A stretch of 64,000 bases of DNA from NCBI RefSeq assembly GCF_001641125.1, contig NZ_LWLP01000001.1:4157828-4221827 (forward strand), written 5' to 3'. The position numbers and the translations under genes are program-made. The DNA is from Arthrobacter sp. OY3WO11. GTDB taxonomy: Bacteria > Actinomycetota > Actinomycetes > Actinomycetales > Micrococcaceae. Positions 7,653 through 16,965 of the stretch are shown here, in pieces. How positions within the stretch are numbered: position 1 is the stretch's first letter; each line of letters begins with the position of its first letter. The notes under the pieces were generated by a model. The model searched no databases. It saw only the letters and a list, made by a program, of their open reading frames with translations, and was not told the DNA's origin.

Positions 7653-7688
7653 ACTGCTTTTTGTTGCGGTGCTGCTTTTGTTGCCGCG

Positions 7689-7958
7689 CTACCTCTCGCT
7701 GTCCCGGCGACCGTGCAGGGGACCGCCCTCTTCCGAGGTTGTGTTCACCTGGCCGGCTTCACGGGCTGTGCCGGAGGTGCCGGCGTCGCCATAGTCCCCG
7801 TCCGGATATTCGCCGTCCTCAGGGTTTGCGGCGGGCTCCCCCACACTCCCGGCATCGCCGTAGTCGCCGTCCACGTACTGCCCGCCCTCGCCTTCCAGTC
7901 CGGGGGCAGTGCTTCCCTTGCGGGGCTGCTCGGCCGGGGATTCCTGGTTCTCGGTCAT
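7689..7958 (-). CDS. Acidic, low-complexity hypothetical protein
   Basis: 89 residues, predicted disordered and strongly acidic. It holds two copies of a (D/G)xxYxDGDYGDAG-like block (QYVDGDYGDAG and EYPDGDYGDAG) about 24 residues apart. No membrane segment, Cys or enzyme motif. The start is supported by a strong RBS (AAAGGAGA, 7 nt before ATG). Function not recognised; it sits alone between the dnaK promoter and the MMPL gene. Confidence 0.65.
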   Translation of the reverse strand: MTENQESPAEQPRKGSTAPGLEGEGGQYVDGDYGDAGSVGEPAANPEDGEYPDGDYGDAGTSGTAREAGQVNTTSEEGGPLHGRRDSER

Positions 7959-8006
7959 GGTGCATCTCTCCTTTGAGTTCCGCGTCCATGCGGGCGCATG
8001 TGCAGT

Positions 8007-10199
8007 CTATCCAGCAGGCGTTTTGGCCAACAGGGTTTCGTCCCGGTCCGGCCGTTCCTCAACCTCCTGCCGCCCCAGCTTGCTGGGCCACCAGATGCGG
8101 GGGCCGATGTCGTAGGCCAGGGCGGGCACCAGCAGGGACCTCACCAGCACGGTGTCCAGCAGCACACCGAAGGCCACAATGAACGCCAGCTGCACCAGGA
8201 ACATGATGGGGATGACACCCAGGGCGGCAAAGGTGGCGGCCAGGACCACGCCGGCGGAGGTGATGACGCCGCCGGTGACGCCCAGGCCGCGAAGGATGCC
8301 GGGACGGGTGCCGTGCTTCAGCGATTCCTCACGGACCCGGCTCATCAGGAAGATGTTGTAGTCCACCCCGAGTGCCACCAGGAACACGAAGCCGAATAAA
8401 GGAACGGTGGCATCAGCGCCGGGGAAACCCAGGATGTTGTTGAAGACGAACGCCGAAACCCCCATGGCTGCCGCGTAGGACAGCACCACCGAGAGCACAA
8501 GGAGCACCGGTGCCAGGACGGAGCGGAGCAGCAGCATCAGGATGAAGAGGATGACCACCAGGACCACGGGGATGATGATCACCAGGTCACGCTGGGCGGT
8601 GGTGTTGGTATCCAACGCCGTCGCGGTCACGCCGCCCACCAGGGCGTCCGGGTCCACGGCCTTGACGTCCTCTCGCAGGGCCTTGACCGCTTCCTCGGCC
8701 TCCAGGGAGTCCGCGGCAGAGTTCAGGGTGGCGTTGATGAGCACCTTGCCGTCGCGGACGTCGGGCGCGCTGGGAGCGCCAGGGGCCCCGGTGATGGGCA
8801 CGCTCCCCTGCGCAAGCAGGTAAGCCTCCCCCACGCCGTCGGCCTCTTTCACCGTCTCCAGCACCTCCTGCGCCTTGCCCTGGTCCGCAACCACGACGGC
8901 GGGGCTGCCGCTGCCGGCGTCAAAGTGGCGGGCAAGGGCGTCCTGGCCGTCGACGGCGTTGGAGGCGGTGAGGATGACGTCTGTCTGCGGGACGCCGTTG
9001 GCCTTGAGCTGCAGGACGCCTGCGGATGCCACCAGCAACAGCAGGACCGAGGCGATCCACACGGCACGCGGACGCCGGGAGACCAGCGATCCGGTAGCCC
9101 GCCACAAGCCCTTCTGGCCCTCCAGCCCGGTCACCAGTTCGGGTTCACGCTCGTCCGCAGGGACCAGCTTGGGGCGGAAGGGCCAGAAGGCGGCCCGGCC
9201 CAGGAGCGCCATCAGGGCCGGCAGCAGCGTGAGGGCCGCGAACAGGGAGCAAAGAATGCCGGCAGCAGCCACGGGACCCAGGGCCTTGTTGGAGTTCAGG
9301 TCGGAGAAGAGCAGGCACAGCAGGGCAATGATCACGGTGGCGCCGGAGGCCAGGATCGGCTCGAAGGATGCTTTCCATGCGGTGAGCACGGCTGCGGTGC
9401 GGTTGGTGGTGTGGGTCAGGGCCTCGCGGAACCGTGCCACGTAGAGGAGTGCATAGTCCGTTGCGGCGCCAATGACCAGGATGGACAGGATGCCCTGGCT
9501 TTGGCCGTTCAGCTGGATCCACCCGGCCTTGGCCATGCCGAAGACCAGCAGGATGGCCGCGCACAAGGCAAAGACGGAGGTCAGGAGCACCATGATGGGC
9601 AGCAGGAGGGAACGGTAAACGATCAGGAGGATCACGAACACGGCAGCCAATGCCACCAGGAGGAGGATTCCGTCAATCCCGGCGAAGGCCGCCGTGAGGT
9701 CCGCCGCGAGTCCGGCCGGCCCGGTCACAAAGGTCTGCATTTCTTCCGGGGCGGCCTCGGCCACGGTGTCCCGCAGCTCCTGGACCGCCTCCTTGACCTC
9801 CACCGAGGAGTCAATGGGCGCAATGAACTGGACTGCCTTGCCGTCCTCGGAGGGGATCGGGCCGATGACCGCGCTGCCAAGCTGCAGCCCCTCCAGCTCT
9901 GCCTTCAGGCCGGCCACTTCACCCAGCTGCGCGGGAGTGAAGGCTTCGTTGCTCTCGATCACGATCACGCCGGGCACCTCGTCCGAGTCCCGGAACTTCG
10001 CCTGCCACTCCTGCGCGGCCGTGGCCTCGGCGCTGGCAGGCAGGAAGGAGGCCTGGTCGTTGGATGACACCTCCTCGAGACGGCCGAAAGTGGGGCCTCC
10101 CACGCCGGCGAGCGCCAGCCACGTGAGGACCAGGATGACGGGGACCAGCCAGCGCAGCCAGAACGGAACGCGTTCCGTTCCTGCGGATTTGTGTTTCAT
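8007..10199 (-). CDS. MMPL-family (RND-type) membrane transporter
   Basis: 730-residue proton-driven exporter of the MMPL family, probably moving lipids or hydrophobic drugs across the membrane. Two repeated halves: a first transmembrane helix (LVPVILVLTWLALAGVGG), a periplasmic loop to about residue 155, then a helix bundle; the pattern repeats from about residue 370 with a second bundle starting VIIIPVVLVVILFILMLLL. The ATG at 10199 is preferred over in-frame ATGs 14 and 11 codons earlier because GGAAGG lies 5-6 nt before it. Divergent MarR gene and an intervening palindrome suggest MarR control, as in multidrug pumps. Confidence 0.88.
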   Translation of the reverse strand: MKHKSAGTERVPFWLRWLVPVILVLTWLALAGVGGPTFGRLEEVSSNDQASFLPASAEATAAQEWQAKFRDSDEVPGVIVIESNEAFTPAQLGEVAGLKAELEGLQLGSAVIGPIPSEDGKAVQFIAPIDSSVEVKEAVQELRDTVAEAAPEEMQTFVTGPAGLAADLTAAFAGIDGILLLVALAAVFVILLIVYRSLLLPIMVLLTSVFALCAAILLVFGMAKAGWIQLNGQSQGILSILVIGAATDYALLYVARFREALTHTTNRTAAVLTAWKASFEPILASGATVIIALLCLLFSDLNSNKALGPVAAAGILCSLFAALTLLPALMALLGRAAFWPFRPKLVPADEREPELVTGLEGQKGLWRATGSLVSRRPRAVWIASVLLLLVASAGVLQLKANGVPQTDVILTASNAVDGQDALARHFDAGSGSPAVVVADQGKAQEVLETVKEADGVGEAYLLAQGSVPITGAPGAPSAPDVRDGKVLINATLNSAADSLEAEEAVKALREDVKAVDPDALVGGVTATALDTNTTAQRDLVIIIPVVLVVILFILMLLLRSVLAPVLLVLSVVLSYAAAMGVSAFVFNNILGFPGADATVPLFGFVFLVALGVDYNIFLMSRVREESLKHGTRPGILRGLGVTGGVITSAGVVLAATFAALGVIPIMFLVQLAFIVAFGVLLDTVLVRSLLVPALAYDIGPRIWWPSKLGRQEVEERPDRDETLLAKTPAG

Positions 10200-10248
10200 G
10201 ATGCCTTCCGGACGACGGGCGGGGAGTAACATTTGTTCCATATTAGAG

Positions 10249-10267
10249 TATCTCCATGATAGAGATA
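10249..10267. promoter_or_regulatory. Candidate MarR operator
   Basis: Inverted repeat TATCTC-N7-GAGATA in the 198-nt space between the divergent MMPL and MarR genes. Size and symmetry fit a MarR dimer site; binding is not shown. Confidence 0.5.
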
Positions 10268-10397
10268 AGCGTCTGCCTAGCTTTTTCTCAATTTTTGCGG
10301 ATACTCAGGGGCCCAGGCCGCTGAAGTAATATCCGTCAGTACGCAACGCGCAATTGCACTCCAAGCGGCCAAGCATCCGAAGGATCAGGAGGTGGAC

Positions 10398-10958
10398 ATG
10401 GCAGACGGCACCGGCCCGGCACCGCATGGCGGCCCTCCCGAGACTGCCGGCGGTCCCCATCCCCTGGTCCGCCTCCTGCAGGAATTCACGCTCGAGGCCA
10501 ACCGCTATGTGGACACAGCAGGCGGCCGCAAGGACATGCACCGGACAGACCTCAACGCACTGGCCGTGATTATGCGCCACACCGCCAAGGGGAATGTGGT
10601 CACGCCGGGGCTCCTGCGCAAGGAACTGCACCTCAGCTCGCCCGCCACCACCGCCCTGATAGACCGGTTGGACCATTCCGGACACGTGACCCGCGAGCGG
10701 CACGGCACGGACCGCCGGCAGGTCCAACTCAGGATGACGCCCAAGGCCTTCCAGGAGGGCGGCGCCATCTTCGCTCCGCTGGCCCGCCAGATGGGCAGCG
10801 CCATGGCCGGGTTCTCGGCTGATGAGCTGGATACTGTCACCCGGTTCATGACCGCCATGGTGGAGGCCACGGTTGCTGCGCGCGAAGAGTCTTCCGCCAG
10901 CCGGCCGGACACACCCGCCCCCACCTCGCCCGACATTCCCCCCCACCCAACTAAGTAG
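10398..10958 (+). CDS. MarR-family transcriptional regulator
   Basis: 186-residue winged-helix regulator. The recognition region reads LRKELHLSSPATTALIDRLDHSG and the wing HVTRERHGTDRRQVQLRMT, typical MarR. Helices on either side would form the dimer interface; the C-terminal 20 residues are Pro/Thr/Ser-rich. The ATG at 10398 follows AGGAGG by 5 nt; a GTG six bases earlier directly abuts the RBS and is less likely. Divergent from the MMPL exporter, the likely target along with itself. Its stop codon lies inside a long palindrome. Confidence 0.87.
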   Translation: MADGTGPAPHGGPPETAGGPHPLVRLLQEFTLEANRYVDTAGGRKDMHRTDLNALAVIMRHTAKGNVVTPGLLRKELHLSSPATTALIDRLDHSGHVTRERHGTDRRQVQLRMTPKAFQEGGAIFAPLARQMGSAMAGFSADELDTVTRFMTAMVEATVAAREESSASRPDTPAPTSPDIPPHPTK

Positions 10959-11011
10959 CGCCAAGTGTCGTTTTGACCCCTCAAAACGACACTTGCTGCT
11001 ACCTAGTTGGG
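10946..11011. repeat. 66-bp palindrome between marR and methyltransferase
   Basis: Perfect 15-bp stem CAAGTGTCGTTTTGA with TCAAAACGACACTTG around a CCCC loop, extended outward by an imperfect stem (CCCAACTA/TAGTTGGG and GTAGC/GCTAC). The left arm holds the last codons and stop of marR; the right arm ends 2 nt before the -10 of the next gene. It may be a bidirectional terminator or a dispersed repeat. Confidence 0.8.
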
Positions 11012-11025
11012 GGTAGCGTTTGGTT

Positions 11026-11844
11026 ATGAGTGCGCAGCAGCCTGAAGACGACGTTTACACGCACGGCCACCACGAATCCGTGGTCCGCGCCCATGCCGCC
11101 AGGACCGCCGAGAATTCGGCAGCATTCGTCCTGCCGCACCTCACGCCCGGAGCCAGCGTGCTCGACGTCGGCTGCGGCCCGGGCACCATCACGTGCGACT
11201 TTGCCGTCCTGGTGGCGCCGGGGAAGGTGACAGGTTTGGACCGCTCACCGGACATCATCGCCCAGGCAAAGGCGCTCGCCATGGAACGCGAGGTTTCCAA
11301 TGTGGAGTTCGTGGCCGGCAATATCTATGACCTGGACTTCGAGGACGAGACGTTCGACGTCGTCCACGCCCACCAGGTGCTCCAGCACCTTACGGACCCG
11401 GTGGAGGCGCTGCGTGAGATGCGGCGGGTCGCCAAGCCCGGCGGCATCGTTGCCGTGCGCGACGCCGATTTCCACGGCATGAGCTGGTACCCCGCCATTC
11501 CGGAACTGGACGAGTGGATGGAGCTCTACCAGCGCATCGCGCGACGGAACGGGGCGGAACCCGACGCCGGCCGCCGGCTGGTCAGCTGGGCGCAGGCGGC
11601 TGGATTTACCGACGTGGCGCCCTCCAGCAGCAACTGGCTTTATGCCACAAGCCAGCAGCGCCGGTGGCAGGCGCGCGTGTGGGGGGAACGCGTGCTTCAT
11701 TCCGCCTTCGCGGAGCAGGCGCTGGAATACGGCTTCGCCAATCCCGCGGACCTGGCCCGGATCTCGGCCGGGTGGCACCGCTGGGGTTCCACCGACGACG
11801 GGTGGTTCCTGATCCCCAACGGTGAGGTCATCGCCCGGGCCTGA
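11026..11844 (+). CDS. Class I SAM-dependent methyltransferase
   Basis: 272 residues. The SAM site is SVLDVGCGPGTITCDFA (about residues 43-59), with the acidic loop VTGLDRS and the post-motif region FDVVHAHQVLQHLTDPVEALREMRRVAKPGG, typical of UbiE/methyltransferase-11 proteins. Substrate unknown. ATG at 11026 is chosen because a -10-like TAGCGT ends 6 nt before it, which suggests a leaderless mRNA; an in-frame TTG lies six bases earlier. Stands alone after the palindrome. Confidence 0.85.
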   Translation: MSAQQPEDDVYTHGHHESVVRAHAARTAENSAAFVLPHLTPGASVLDVGCGPGTITCDFAVLVAPGKVTGLDRSPDIIAQAKALAMEREVSNVEFVAGNIYDLDFEDETFDVVHAHQVLQHLTDPVEALREMRRVAKPGGIVAVRDADFHGMSWYPAIPELDEWMELYQRIARRNGAEPDAGRRLVSWAQAAGFTDVAPSSSNWLYATSQQRRWQARVWGERVLHSAFAEQALEYGFANPADLARISAGWHRWGSTDDGWFLIPNGEVIARA

Positions 11845-11968
11845 CCTTATGGCGCTTTGATACGTGGTTTGTCCACATGTCCCACTGGGTGCACTCACAG
11901 TACGGCAGTTGCGGCCCGTCAGCAGGGCAAACAGGTGATTAGGTGGCGTCAACGGGCACTAAACTTGG

Positions 11969-12595
11969 ATGGTGCAATTCTCCCTTTGGCTCGCCCTGGT
12001 GGGCGCCGGAACCCTGATCAGCTTCACGCCCGGCGCCGGAGCCATCAACACCATGAGCAATTCCCTGAACGCCGGGTTCCGCCGGTCCATCTGGGGCATC
12101 CTGGGACAACAGGCAGCACTGGTGATCCACGTGGTGATCGTGGCGCTCGGCGTGGGAGTGCTGGTGGCAAGCTCACCCGTCGCCTTCAACGTCATCCGCT
12201 TCGCCGGCGCCGCCTACCTCGTGTACCTGGGCATCAGGCAATTCCTGAGCAAACCGAATCTCGAAGAGCAACAAACCGCATCCCTTCGGAACGAACCTGC
12301 CTGGTCCATCTTCCGCCGGGGACTGTGGGTAAACCTGCTCAACCCCAAGGCCATCATCTTCTTCCTGGCGTTCATGCCCCAATTCATCAGGCCTGAACAG
12401 CCGCTCCTCGCCCAGTACGCCGTGCTGACGGCCACGATTATTGCCATCGACATCCTGGTGATGTGGTTCTTCTTTGCGGCAGCCGCCCGGTCCTTCCAGC
12501 GGTTTACGCATTCAGCACGTGGACAGAAGGTCCTCAGCAAAGTCTTTGGCGTGCTCTTCGTCGGCGTCGGCATCCTCCTGGCAGTCATGCACTAG
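11969..12595 (+). CDS. LysE/RhtB-family amino-acid exporter
   Basis: 208-residue inner-membrane protein with about six hydrophobic helices. Family hallmarks seen: LISFTPGAGAINTMSNSLNAGFRRSIWGILGQQ near the N-terminus and RRGLWVNLLNPKAIIFFLAFMPQF in the middle. Members export amino acids such as lysine, threonine or homoserine lactone; the substrate cannot be read here. No clear Shine-Dalgarno before the ATG. Single gene between short spaces on both sides. Confidence 0.86.
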   Translation: MVQFSLWLALVGAGTLISFTPGAGAINTMSNSLNAGFRRSIWGILGQQAALVIHVVIVALGVGVLVASSPVAFNVIRFAGAAYLVYLGIRQFLSKPNLEEQQTASLRNEPAWSIFRRGLWVNLLNPKAIIFFLAFMPQFIRPEQPLLAQYAVLTATIIAIDILVMWFFFAAAARSFQRFTHSARGQKVLSKVFGVLFVGVGILLAVMH

Positions 12596-12697
12596 GTTGC
12601 CCACGCACCCAGCATCCGTGACGGAACGGGAAAACTTCTTTACAAGCCTGTCACGCAATATGAATCACATCTCTGGCCAATCGGGCCGATAGCGCGC

Positions 12698-13249
12698 ATG
12701 CTTAGTTTCATGAACTCAGCGTCGAGCCCATACCGCGTCATCGCCGTCTGCACCGGAAACATCTGCCGGTCACCCATGGCTGAGCTCATGCTCGCTGCGG
12801 CCCTTGAACGCGAGGGGCTGGACGACCTGGTAGCGGTGGACTCGGCAGGAACCACGGGCTACGAGGCCGGACGCCCCATTGATCCCCGGGCCGCCCGCAG
12901 GCTCGCCGCCACCCAGCTTTTATCGGAGCAGCACATCGCCCGCGAATGGGAGCTGGACTGGTTCCATTCCAGGGACCTGATCCTTGCACTGGACATCGAC
13001 CACTACGCCTGGCTCAGCGAAGCCGCCCCGGACCAGGAGTCGCTGGAAAAGATCCGTATGCTCCGCAGCTTCGATCCCGCAGTGGCTGGCCTGGACCTCC
13101 TGGACCAGGGCATCGAGGACCCCTGGTACGGCGGCCACTCGGACTTCGACGCCGTCTGGCACCAGATCCACGCTGCACTCCCGGGAATCGTGGAGCACAT
13201 CAAGTCGGCCGTACTCCGGGGCGCGGAACTGCAGCGGCAGGTCCGTTAG
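12698..13249 (+). CDS. Low-molecular-weight protein-tyrosine phosphatase
   Basis: 183 residues. The phosphate loop VCTGNICRSPMAE carries nucleophile Cys and the conserved Arg (C-x5-R-S), and the general-acid motif DPWYGG is present near the C-terminus (residues about 145-150), so it is a complete LMW-PTP, unlike arsC. It probably removes phosphate from tyrosine residues in capsule or signalling proteins. A second ATG at 12710 is an alternative start; neither has a good RBS. The kinase-PabB gene starts 49 nt later. Confidence 0.85.
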   Translation: MLSFMNSASSPYRVIAVCTGNICRSPMAELMLAAALEREGLDDLVAVDSAGTTGYEAGRPIDPRAARRLAATQLLSEQHIAREWELDWFHSRDLILALDIDHYAWLSEAAPDQESLEKIRMLRSFDPAVAGLDLLDQGIEDPWYGGHSDFDAVWHQIHAALPGIVEHIKSAVLRGAELQRQVR

Positions 13250-13298
13250 CCCCCTGCCGTTGTGCAAGGCCGGCGGCCCTGAAGGTACGCTCTACTCC

Positions 13299-15353
13299 AT
13301 GAGCCCAGCCCCCGTCATTATCGCCATTGACGGACGCTCCGGCGCTGGGAAGACGACGCTCGCCGTCGAACTGGCCGCCAGACTGCGCGCTCACCACAAG
13401 GTGTCGCTGTTCCACCTTGAGGACATATACCCCGGATGGAATGGACTGGCAGCGGGCATCGAGAGGTATGTTTCCACGGTGCTCGCGCCCTTGAGCCGCG
13501 GGGAGGCCGCCTCCTGGGTCTGCTGGGACTGGGAGAAACATTACGACGGCGAACCCCGGGTGACGCTTCCGGCAGAGATCGTCATCGTGGAGGGCGTGGG
13601 GGCGGCAGCAGCAGCGGCCCGCTCTCTGCTGAGCGCGGTGATCTGGGCCGAAGCGCCGGATGACGTGCGCCGAACCCGGGCGCTGGACCGGGACGGCGAA
13701 ACCTACGAGCCGTTCTGGGACCAGTGGGCAGCGCAGGAAGAGGAGTGGCTCGCGGCGGACAACGTCCCCCTCGATGCAGACATCCGCGTGCGTAACCCCG
13801 CCGACGGCTCGGCACCGGCCGACGTGCTGCAGGTCCTCCCCTACCTTCCTGCGCTGGCACCGGCCTTGGCACCGGAGTTGTCAGCACGCCGGGGACTGCG
13901 CCTCCGCGCGGAACGGCTGGACGTCCGTCCGGACGCTGCGGGACTCTTCGGCTCCCTCTACGGCCGCTCGCCCAACGCCGTCTGGCTGGACTCCTCGAAC
14001 GCAGGCGCTGCCCCGGACACGGATACCGGGGAGGCTGCGGAGCGCAGCCGCTTCAGCATCATGGCGGACGACGGCGGCACGTTCGGCCAGTCGGTAACGC
14101 ACCGTTCCGGCCACAGCCTGCTCAGCGCGGGGTGCGCCACCGCCACCGTGCAGGGCCCCTTTTTCCGTTGGCTGGACACCGTGTGGGGGCTCTCCGCCGT
14201 GGAGATTCCCGAAGCGTACCCCGGCGGCTTCGCGCTCGGCTGGCTAGGATGCCTGGGCTACGAACTCAAGCGCGAGACCGGCGGGACCGACCTTCCCTCC
14301 CCCACCCCCGATGCCGCACTCATCTTCGCCGGAAGGGCCGTGGTCCTGGACCATGCGGAAGGAACCGCCTGGCTCCTGGCACTCGACGCCCCCGACGCCG
14401 ATGACTGGCTGGTCCAGGCGCGCGCCGCCGTGGAAACTGCCGTGCCGGCAACGCAACCCGGCGGCAGCACCGGCGTCGTCCTCCCGGCAGCGCCGGCCTT
14501 CCGCAGCCGGGACACCCGCGCGGAGTACCTGGCCAAAATCTCTGCGGCACAGCACCAGATCGGCGAGGGGAACTCCTACGAGGTCTGCCTGACCACCGCC
14601 CTGTCTGCGGACATCCCGGCCGATGCCCTGGATCCATGGACCACCTACCTGGCGCTGCGGCGCAGGAATCCCGCGCCCTTTGCCAGTTACCTGCGCCTGG
14701 GCAGCCTCACGGTGGCCAGCACCTCGCCCGAGCGGTTCCTGAAGATCGCGGCCGACGGCGGGATGCGGGCAGAGCCCATCAAGGGAACCCGCCGCCGGGC
14801 TGCAGACCCCGCCGAGGACGCCCGGCTGCGCACGGACCTTGCCACGGCACTGAAGGACCGGGCCGAAAACATCATGATCGTGGACCTGCTCCGCAATGAC
14901 CTCAGCCATTTCGCAGTCCCTGGATCCGTAACCGTCAGCAGGCTCTGCGCCATCGAAAGCTACGCCACCGTCCACCAGATGGTGAGCACCATTGACGCGC
15001 AGCTGAAGCCCGGTTCCTCCCGGGCCGAAGCCGTGGCCGCCTGCTTCCCCGCCGGATCCATGACCGGCGCACCCAAGATCAGCACCATGGCCATCCTGGA
15101 CGGCCTGGAAGACGGCGCCCGCGGGATCTACTCGGGAGCGATCGGCTACTTTTCGTTGAACGGGGCCACGGACCTCGCTGTCGCCATCCGGACCCTGGTG
15201 ATCGAAGCCCGGGGTGACGGAACGGCGGAACTGACGCTCGGCGTCGGCGGTGCCATCACCGCGGATTCAGATCCGGAGGACGAGTACGAGGAAATCCGCA
15301 CCAAGGCGTTCGGCGTCCTCTCCACACTGGGAGCGGACTTCCCGAACGCCTGA
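13299..15353 (+). CDS. pabB: Fusion: uridine-kinase-like P-loop domain + aminodeoxychorismate synthase I
   Basis: 684 residues in two parts. Residues 1-200 are a P-loop kinase domain (IIAIDGRSGAGKTTLAVEL, Walker A at 12-19) resembling uridine kinase/AAA proteins. Residues about 205-684 are a chorismate-binding enzyme: EPIKGTRRR with Lys near residue 495 marks aminodeoxychorismate synthase (TrpE has Ala there), and GSMTGAPKISTMAILDGLE and EIRTKAFGVL are conserved. It makes 4-amino-4-deoxychorismate for folate; the glutaminase partner PabA is not adjacent. The ATG at 13299 has a -10-like TACGCT 7 nt before it, so it is probably leaderless; the frame is open further upstream over the phosphatase gene, but that is not a start. 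Confidence 0.87.
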   Translation: MSPAPVIIAIDGRSGAGKTTLAVELAARLRAHHKVSLFHLEDIYPGWNGLAAGIERYVSTVLAPLSRGEAASWVCWDWEKHYDGEPRVTLPAEIVIVEGVGAAAAAARSLLSAVIWAEAPDDVRRTRALDRDGETYEPFWDQWAAQEEEWLAADNVPLDADIRVRNPADGSAPADVLQVLPYLPALAPALAPELSARRGLRLRAERLDVRPDAAGLFGSLYGRSPNAVWLDSSNAGAAPDTDTGEAAERSRFSIMADDGGTFGQSVTHRSGHSLLSAGCATATVQGPFFRWLDTVWGLSAVEIPEAYPGGFALGWLGCLGYELKRETGGTDLPSPTPDAALIFAGRAVVLDHAEGTAWLLALDAPDADDWLVQARAAVETAVPATQPGGSTGVVLPAAPAFRSRDTRAEYLAKISAAQHQIGEGNSYEVCLTTALSADIPADALDPWTTYLALRRRNPAPFASYLRLGSLTVASTSPERFLKIAADGGMRAEPIKGTRRRAADPAEDARLRTDLATALKDRAENIMIVDLLRNDLSHFAVPGSVTVSRLCAIESYATVHQMVSTIDAQLKPGSSRAEAVAACFPAGSMTGAPKISTMAILDGLEDGARGIYSGAIGYFSLNGATDLAVAIRTLVIEARGDGTAELTLGVGGAITADSDPEDEYEEIRTKAFGVLSTLGADFPNA

Positions 15354-15358
15354 ACCCC

Positions 15359-15421
15359 GAGTTTTTGTCCAGATATGCAGGCTTCAGGACCCCCAAACCC
15401 TGCACAAGTGGACAAAAACTC
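15359..15421. terminator. Bidirectional stem-loop between pabB and cls
   Basis: Inverted repeat GAGTTTTTGTCCA/TGGACAAAAACTC (13 bp) with an inner stem TGCAGG/CCTGCA, between two convergent genes. The A/T runs in the arms give a T tract on each strand, fitting a two-way terminator. Confidence 0.75.
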
Positions 15422-15428
15422 CAAGGTT

Positions 15429-16958
15429 TTACTGGACGGTGGCGGTCAGCCTCGCCACGTTGTCCACGTAGCGGGCCGCCAGGGGCCGGTTGATCCAGTC
15501 TGTCAGCTTGAGCTCGTGGGAGATGTCCCGGTAGGTGTCCTCCACCGCCCGCATCTTGGTGACGATGTCCTCGCCCAGCAACATCACGGACACCTCCAGG
15601 TTCAGGGAGAAGGAGCGCATGTCCATGTTGCTGGAGCCGAGGACCGCCACCTCGTCGTCGATGGTGAAGTGCTTGGCGTGGAGCACAAACGGGGCCTTGT
15701 AGAGGTAGATCCGGACGCCGGCCTCCAGCAGGGCCTCGTAGTAGGACCGCTGGGCGTGGTGCACCAGGAACTGGTCGCCCTTCTCGGACACGAACAGCTC
15801 CACCTCCACGCCGCGCTGGGCAGCTGTGGTGATGGCATAGAGCAGGGAGTCGTCCGGCACAAAGTAGGGGCTGCAGATGGAAATCCGGTGCTGGGCCGAG
15901 TAGATCAGGGTGTTGAACAGGCGCAGGTTGTTCTCGGTGATGAACCCCGGGCCGCTGGGAACCACCTGGGCGGTGACGTTCCCCGGCTCCGGGTTGGCCG
16001 GGAGCTGCAGCTGGTGCTCCAGCGATTCGTCCGTTTCGCTGAGCCAGTCGGTGGCGAAAACAACGTTCAGCGTGGTGACGATGGGCCCGCGCAGGCAGGC
16101 CATCAGCTCCACCCATTCCCGGCCTGCCTTGCGGTGCCGGGGGTTGTTGTAGGAGGGCTCGATCAGGTTCTGTGACCCCGTGAAGGCGATTTCGCCGTCA
16201 ATCACCATGATCTTCCGGTGGTTGCGGAGGTCCGGCCGGCGCCACTGGCCGTGGATGGGCAGCAGCGGCAGCATCCGCTTCCACTGGATCTTGCCGGCGC
16301 GCAGCCGCTTCAGCAGTTTCCTGTAGCCCTGTACCCGGAGCGTGCCGATGTGGTCGAACAGCACGCGGACTTCCACGCCCCGTTCTGCCGCTTCCTCCAT
16401 GGCTGTCAGGAGGTCATCGGTGATGTGGTCCGTGCTCATGATGTAGAACTCGGCGTTGACGAACTTCTTCGCCTTGCGGACGGCGTTCGTCATTTCCAGG
16501 AGGGAATCCGGGTAGCCGGGGATGAGGTCCACCGAGTTGCCGTCCACCATGGGCAGGGACCCCAGCCTGCGGTTCAATTCCCCGGCGGACTTGACCCATT
16601 CAGGTCCTGGGTAGTCGCTTTCGACGTCGGCAAGGGACGAAAGCCCGGCCCGCACCCTTTCGTTGACCTGCTGCTGCTGCTCCCGGCGGCGGCTGGACAG
16701 CTTGAAGTTGCCGAACAGGAGGAACAGGATGATGCCCACGAACGGGACGAAGAAGATGCCCAGCAGCCAGGCCATGGCCGTGGTGGGCCGCCTGTTGCCG
16801 GGAATGATGCCTACAGCCAGCACCCTGATCACCAGGTCGGCGATACCCAGCACCACAACCACCCACCCTGGAGCGGTGCCGGCAAGCGAAAATGGCCACA
16901 ACACGTGCGATAACCCCCGGAGAAATGAGCTCCGGCGGACGGTTTCCAGCCGGGGCAC
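15429..16958 (-). CDS. cls: Cardiolipin synthase (phospholipase D superfamily)
   Basis: 509-residue membrane enzyme joining phosphatidylglycerol units into cardiolipin. Two N-terminal transmembrane helices (WVVVVLGIADLVIRVLAVGI and TAMAWLLGIFFVPFVGIILFLLFG), then two HKD motifs: HRKIMVIDGEIAFTGSQN and HAKHFTIDDEVAVLGSSNMD. The frame stays open upstream over pabC, but a GTG at 16958 gives a normal family length and has TAAGCT 7 nt before it on the minus strand, so it is probably a leaderless start. Divergent from pabC with the two starts 42 nt apart. Confidence 0.9.
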   Translation of the reverse strand: MPRLETVRRSSFLRGLSHVLWPFSLAGTAPGWVVVVLGIADLVIRVLAVGIIPGNRRPTTAMAWLLGIFFVPFVGIILFLLFGNFKLSSRRREQQQQVNERVRAGLSSLADVESDYPGPEWVKSAGELNRRLGSLPMVDGNSVDLIPGYPDSLLEMTNAVRKAKKFVNAEFYIMSTDHITDDLLTAMEEAAERGVEVRVLFDHIGTLRVQGYRKLLKRLRAGKIQWKRMLPLLPIHGQWRRPDLRNHRKIMVIDGEIAFTGSQNLIEPSYNNPRHRKAGREWVELMACLRGPIVTTLNVVFATDWLSETDESLEHQLQLPANPEPGNVTAQVVPSGPGFITENNLRLFNTLIYSAQHRISICSPYFVPDDSLLYAITTAAQRGVEVELFVSEKGDQFLVHHAQRSYYEALLEAGVRIYLYKAPFVLHAKHFTIDDEVAVLGSSNMDMRSFSLNLEVSVMLLGEDIVTKMRAVEDTYRDISHELKLTDWINRPLAARYVDNVARLTATVQ

Positions 16959-16965
16959 TCCGCCC

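Noticed and set aside
12984..13298. Extension of the kinase-PabB frame into the phosphatase gene
   Set aside because: Kinase domain starts at the ATG 13299, which has a -10 at the leaderless distance.
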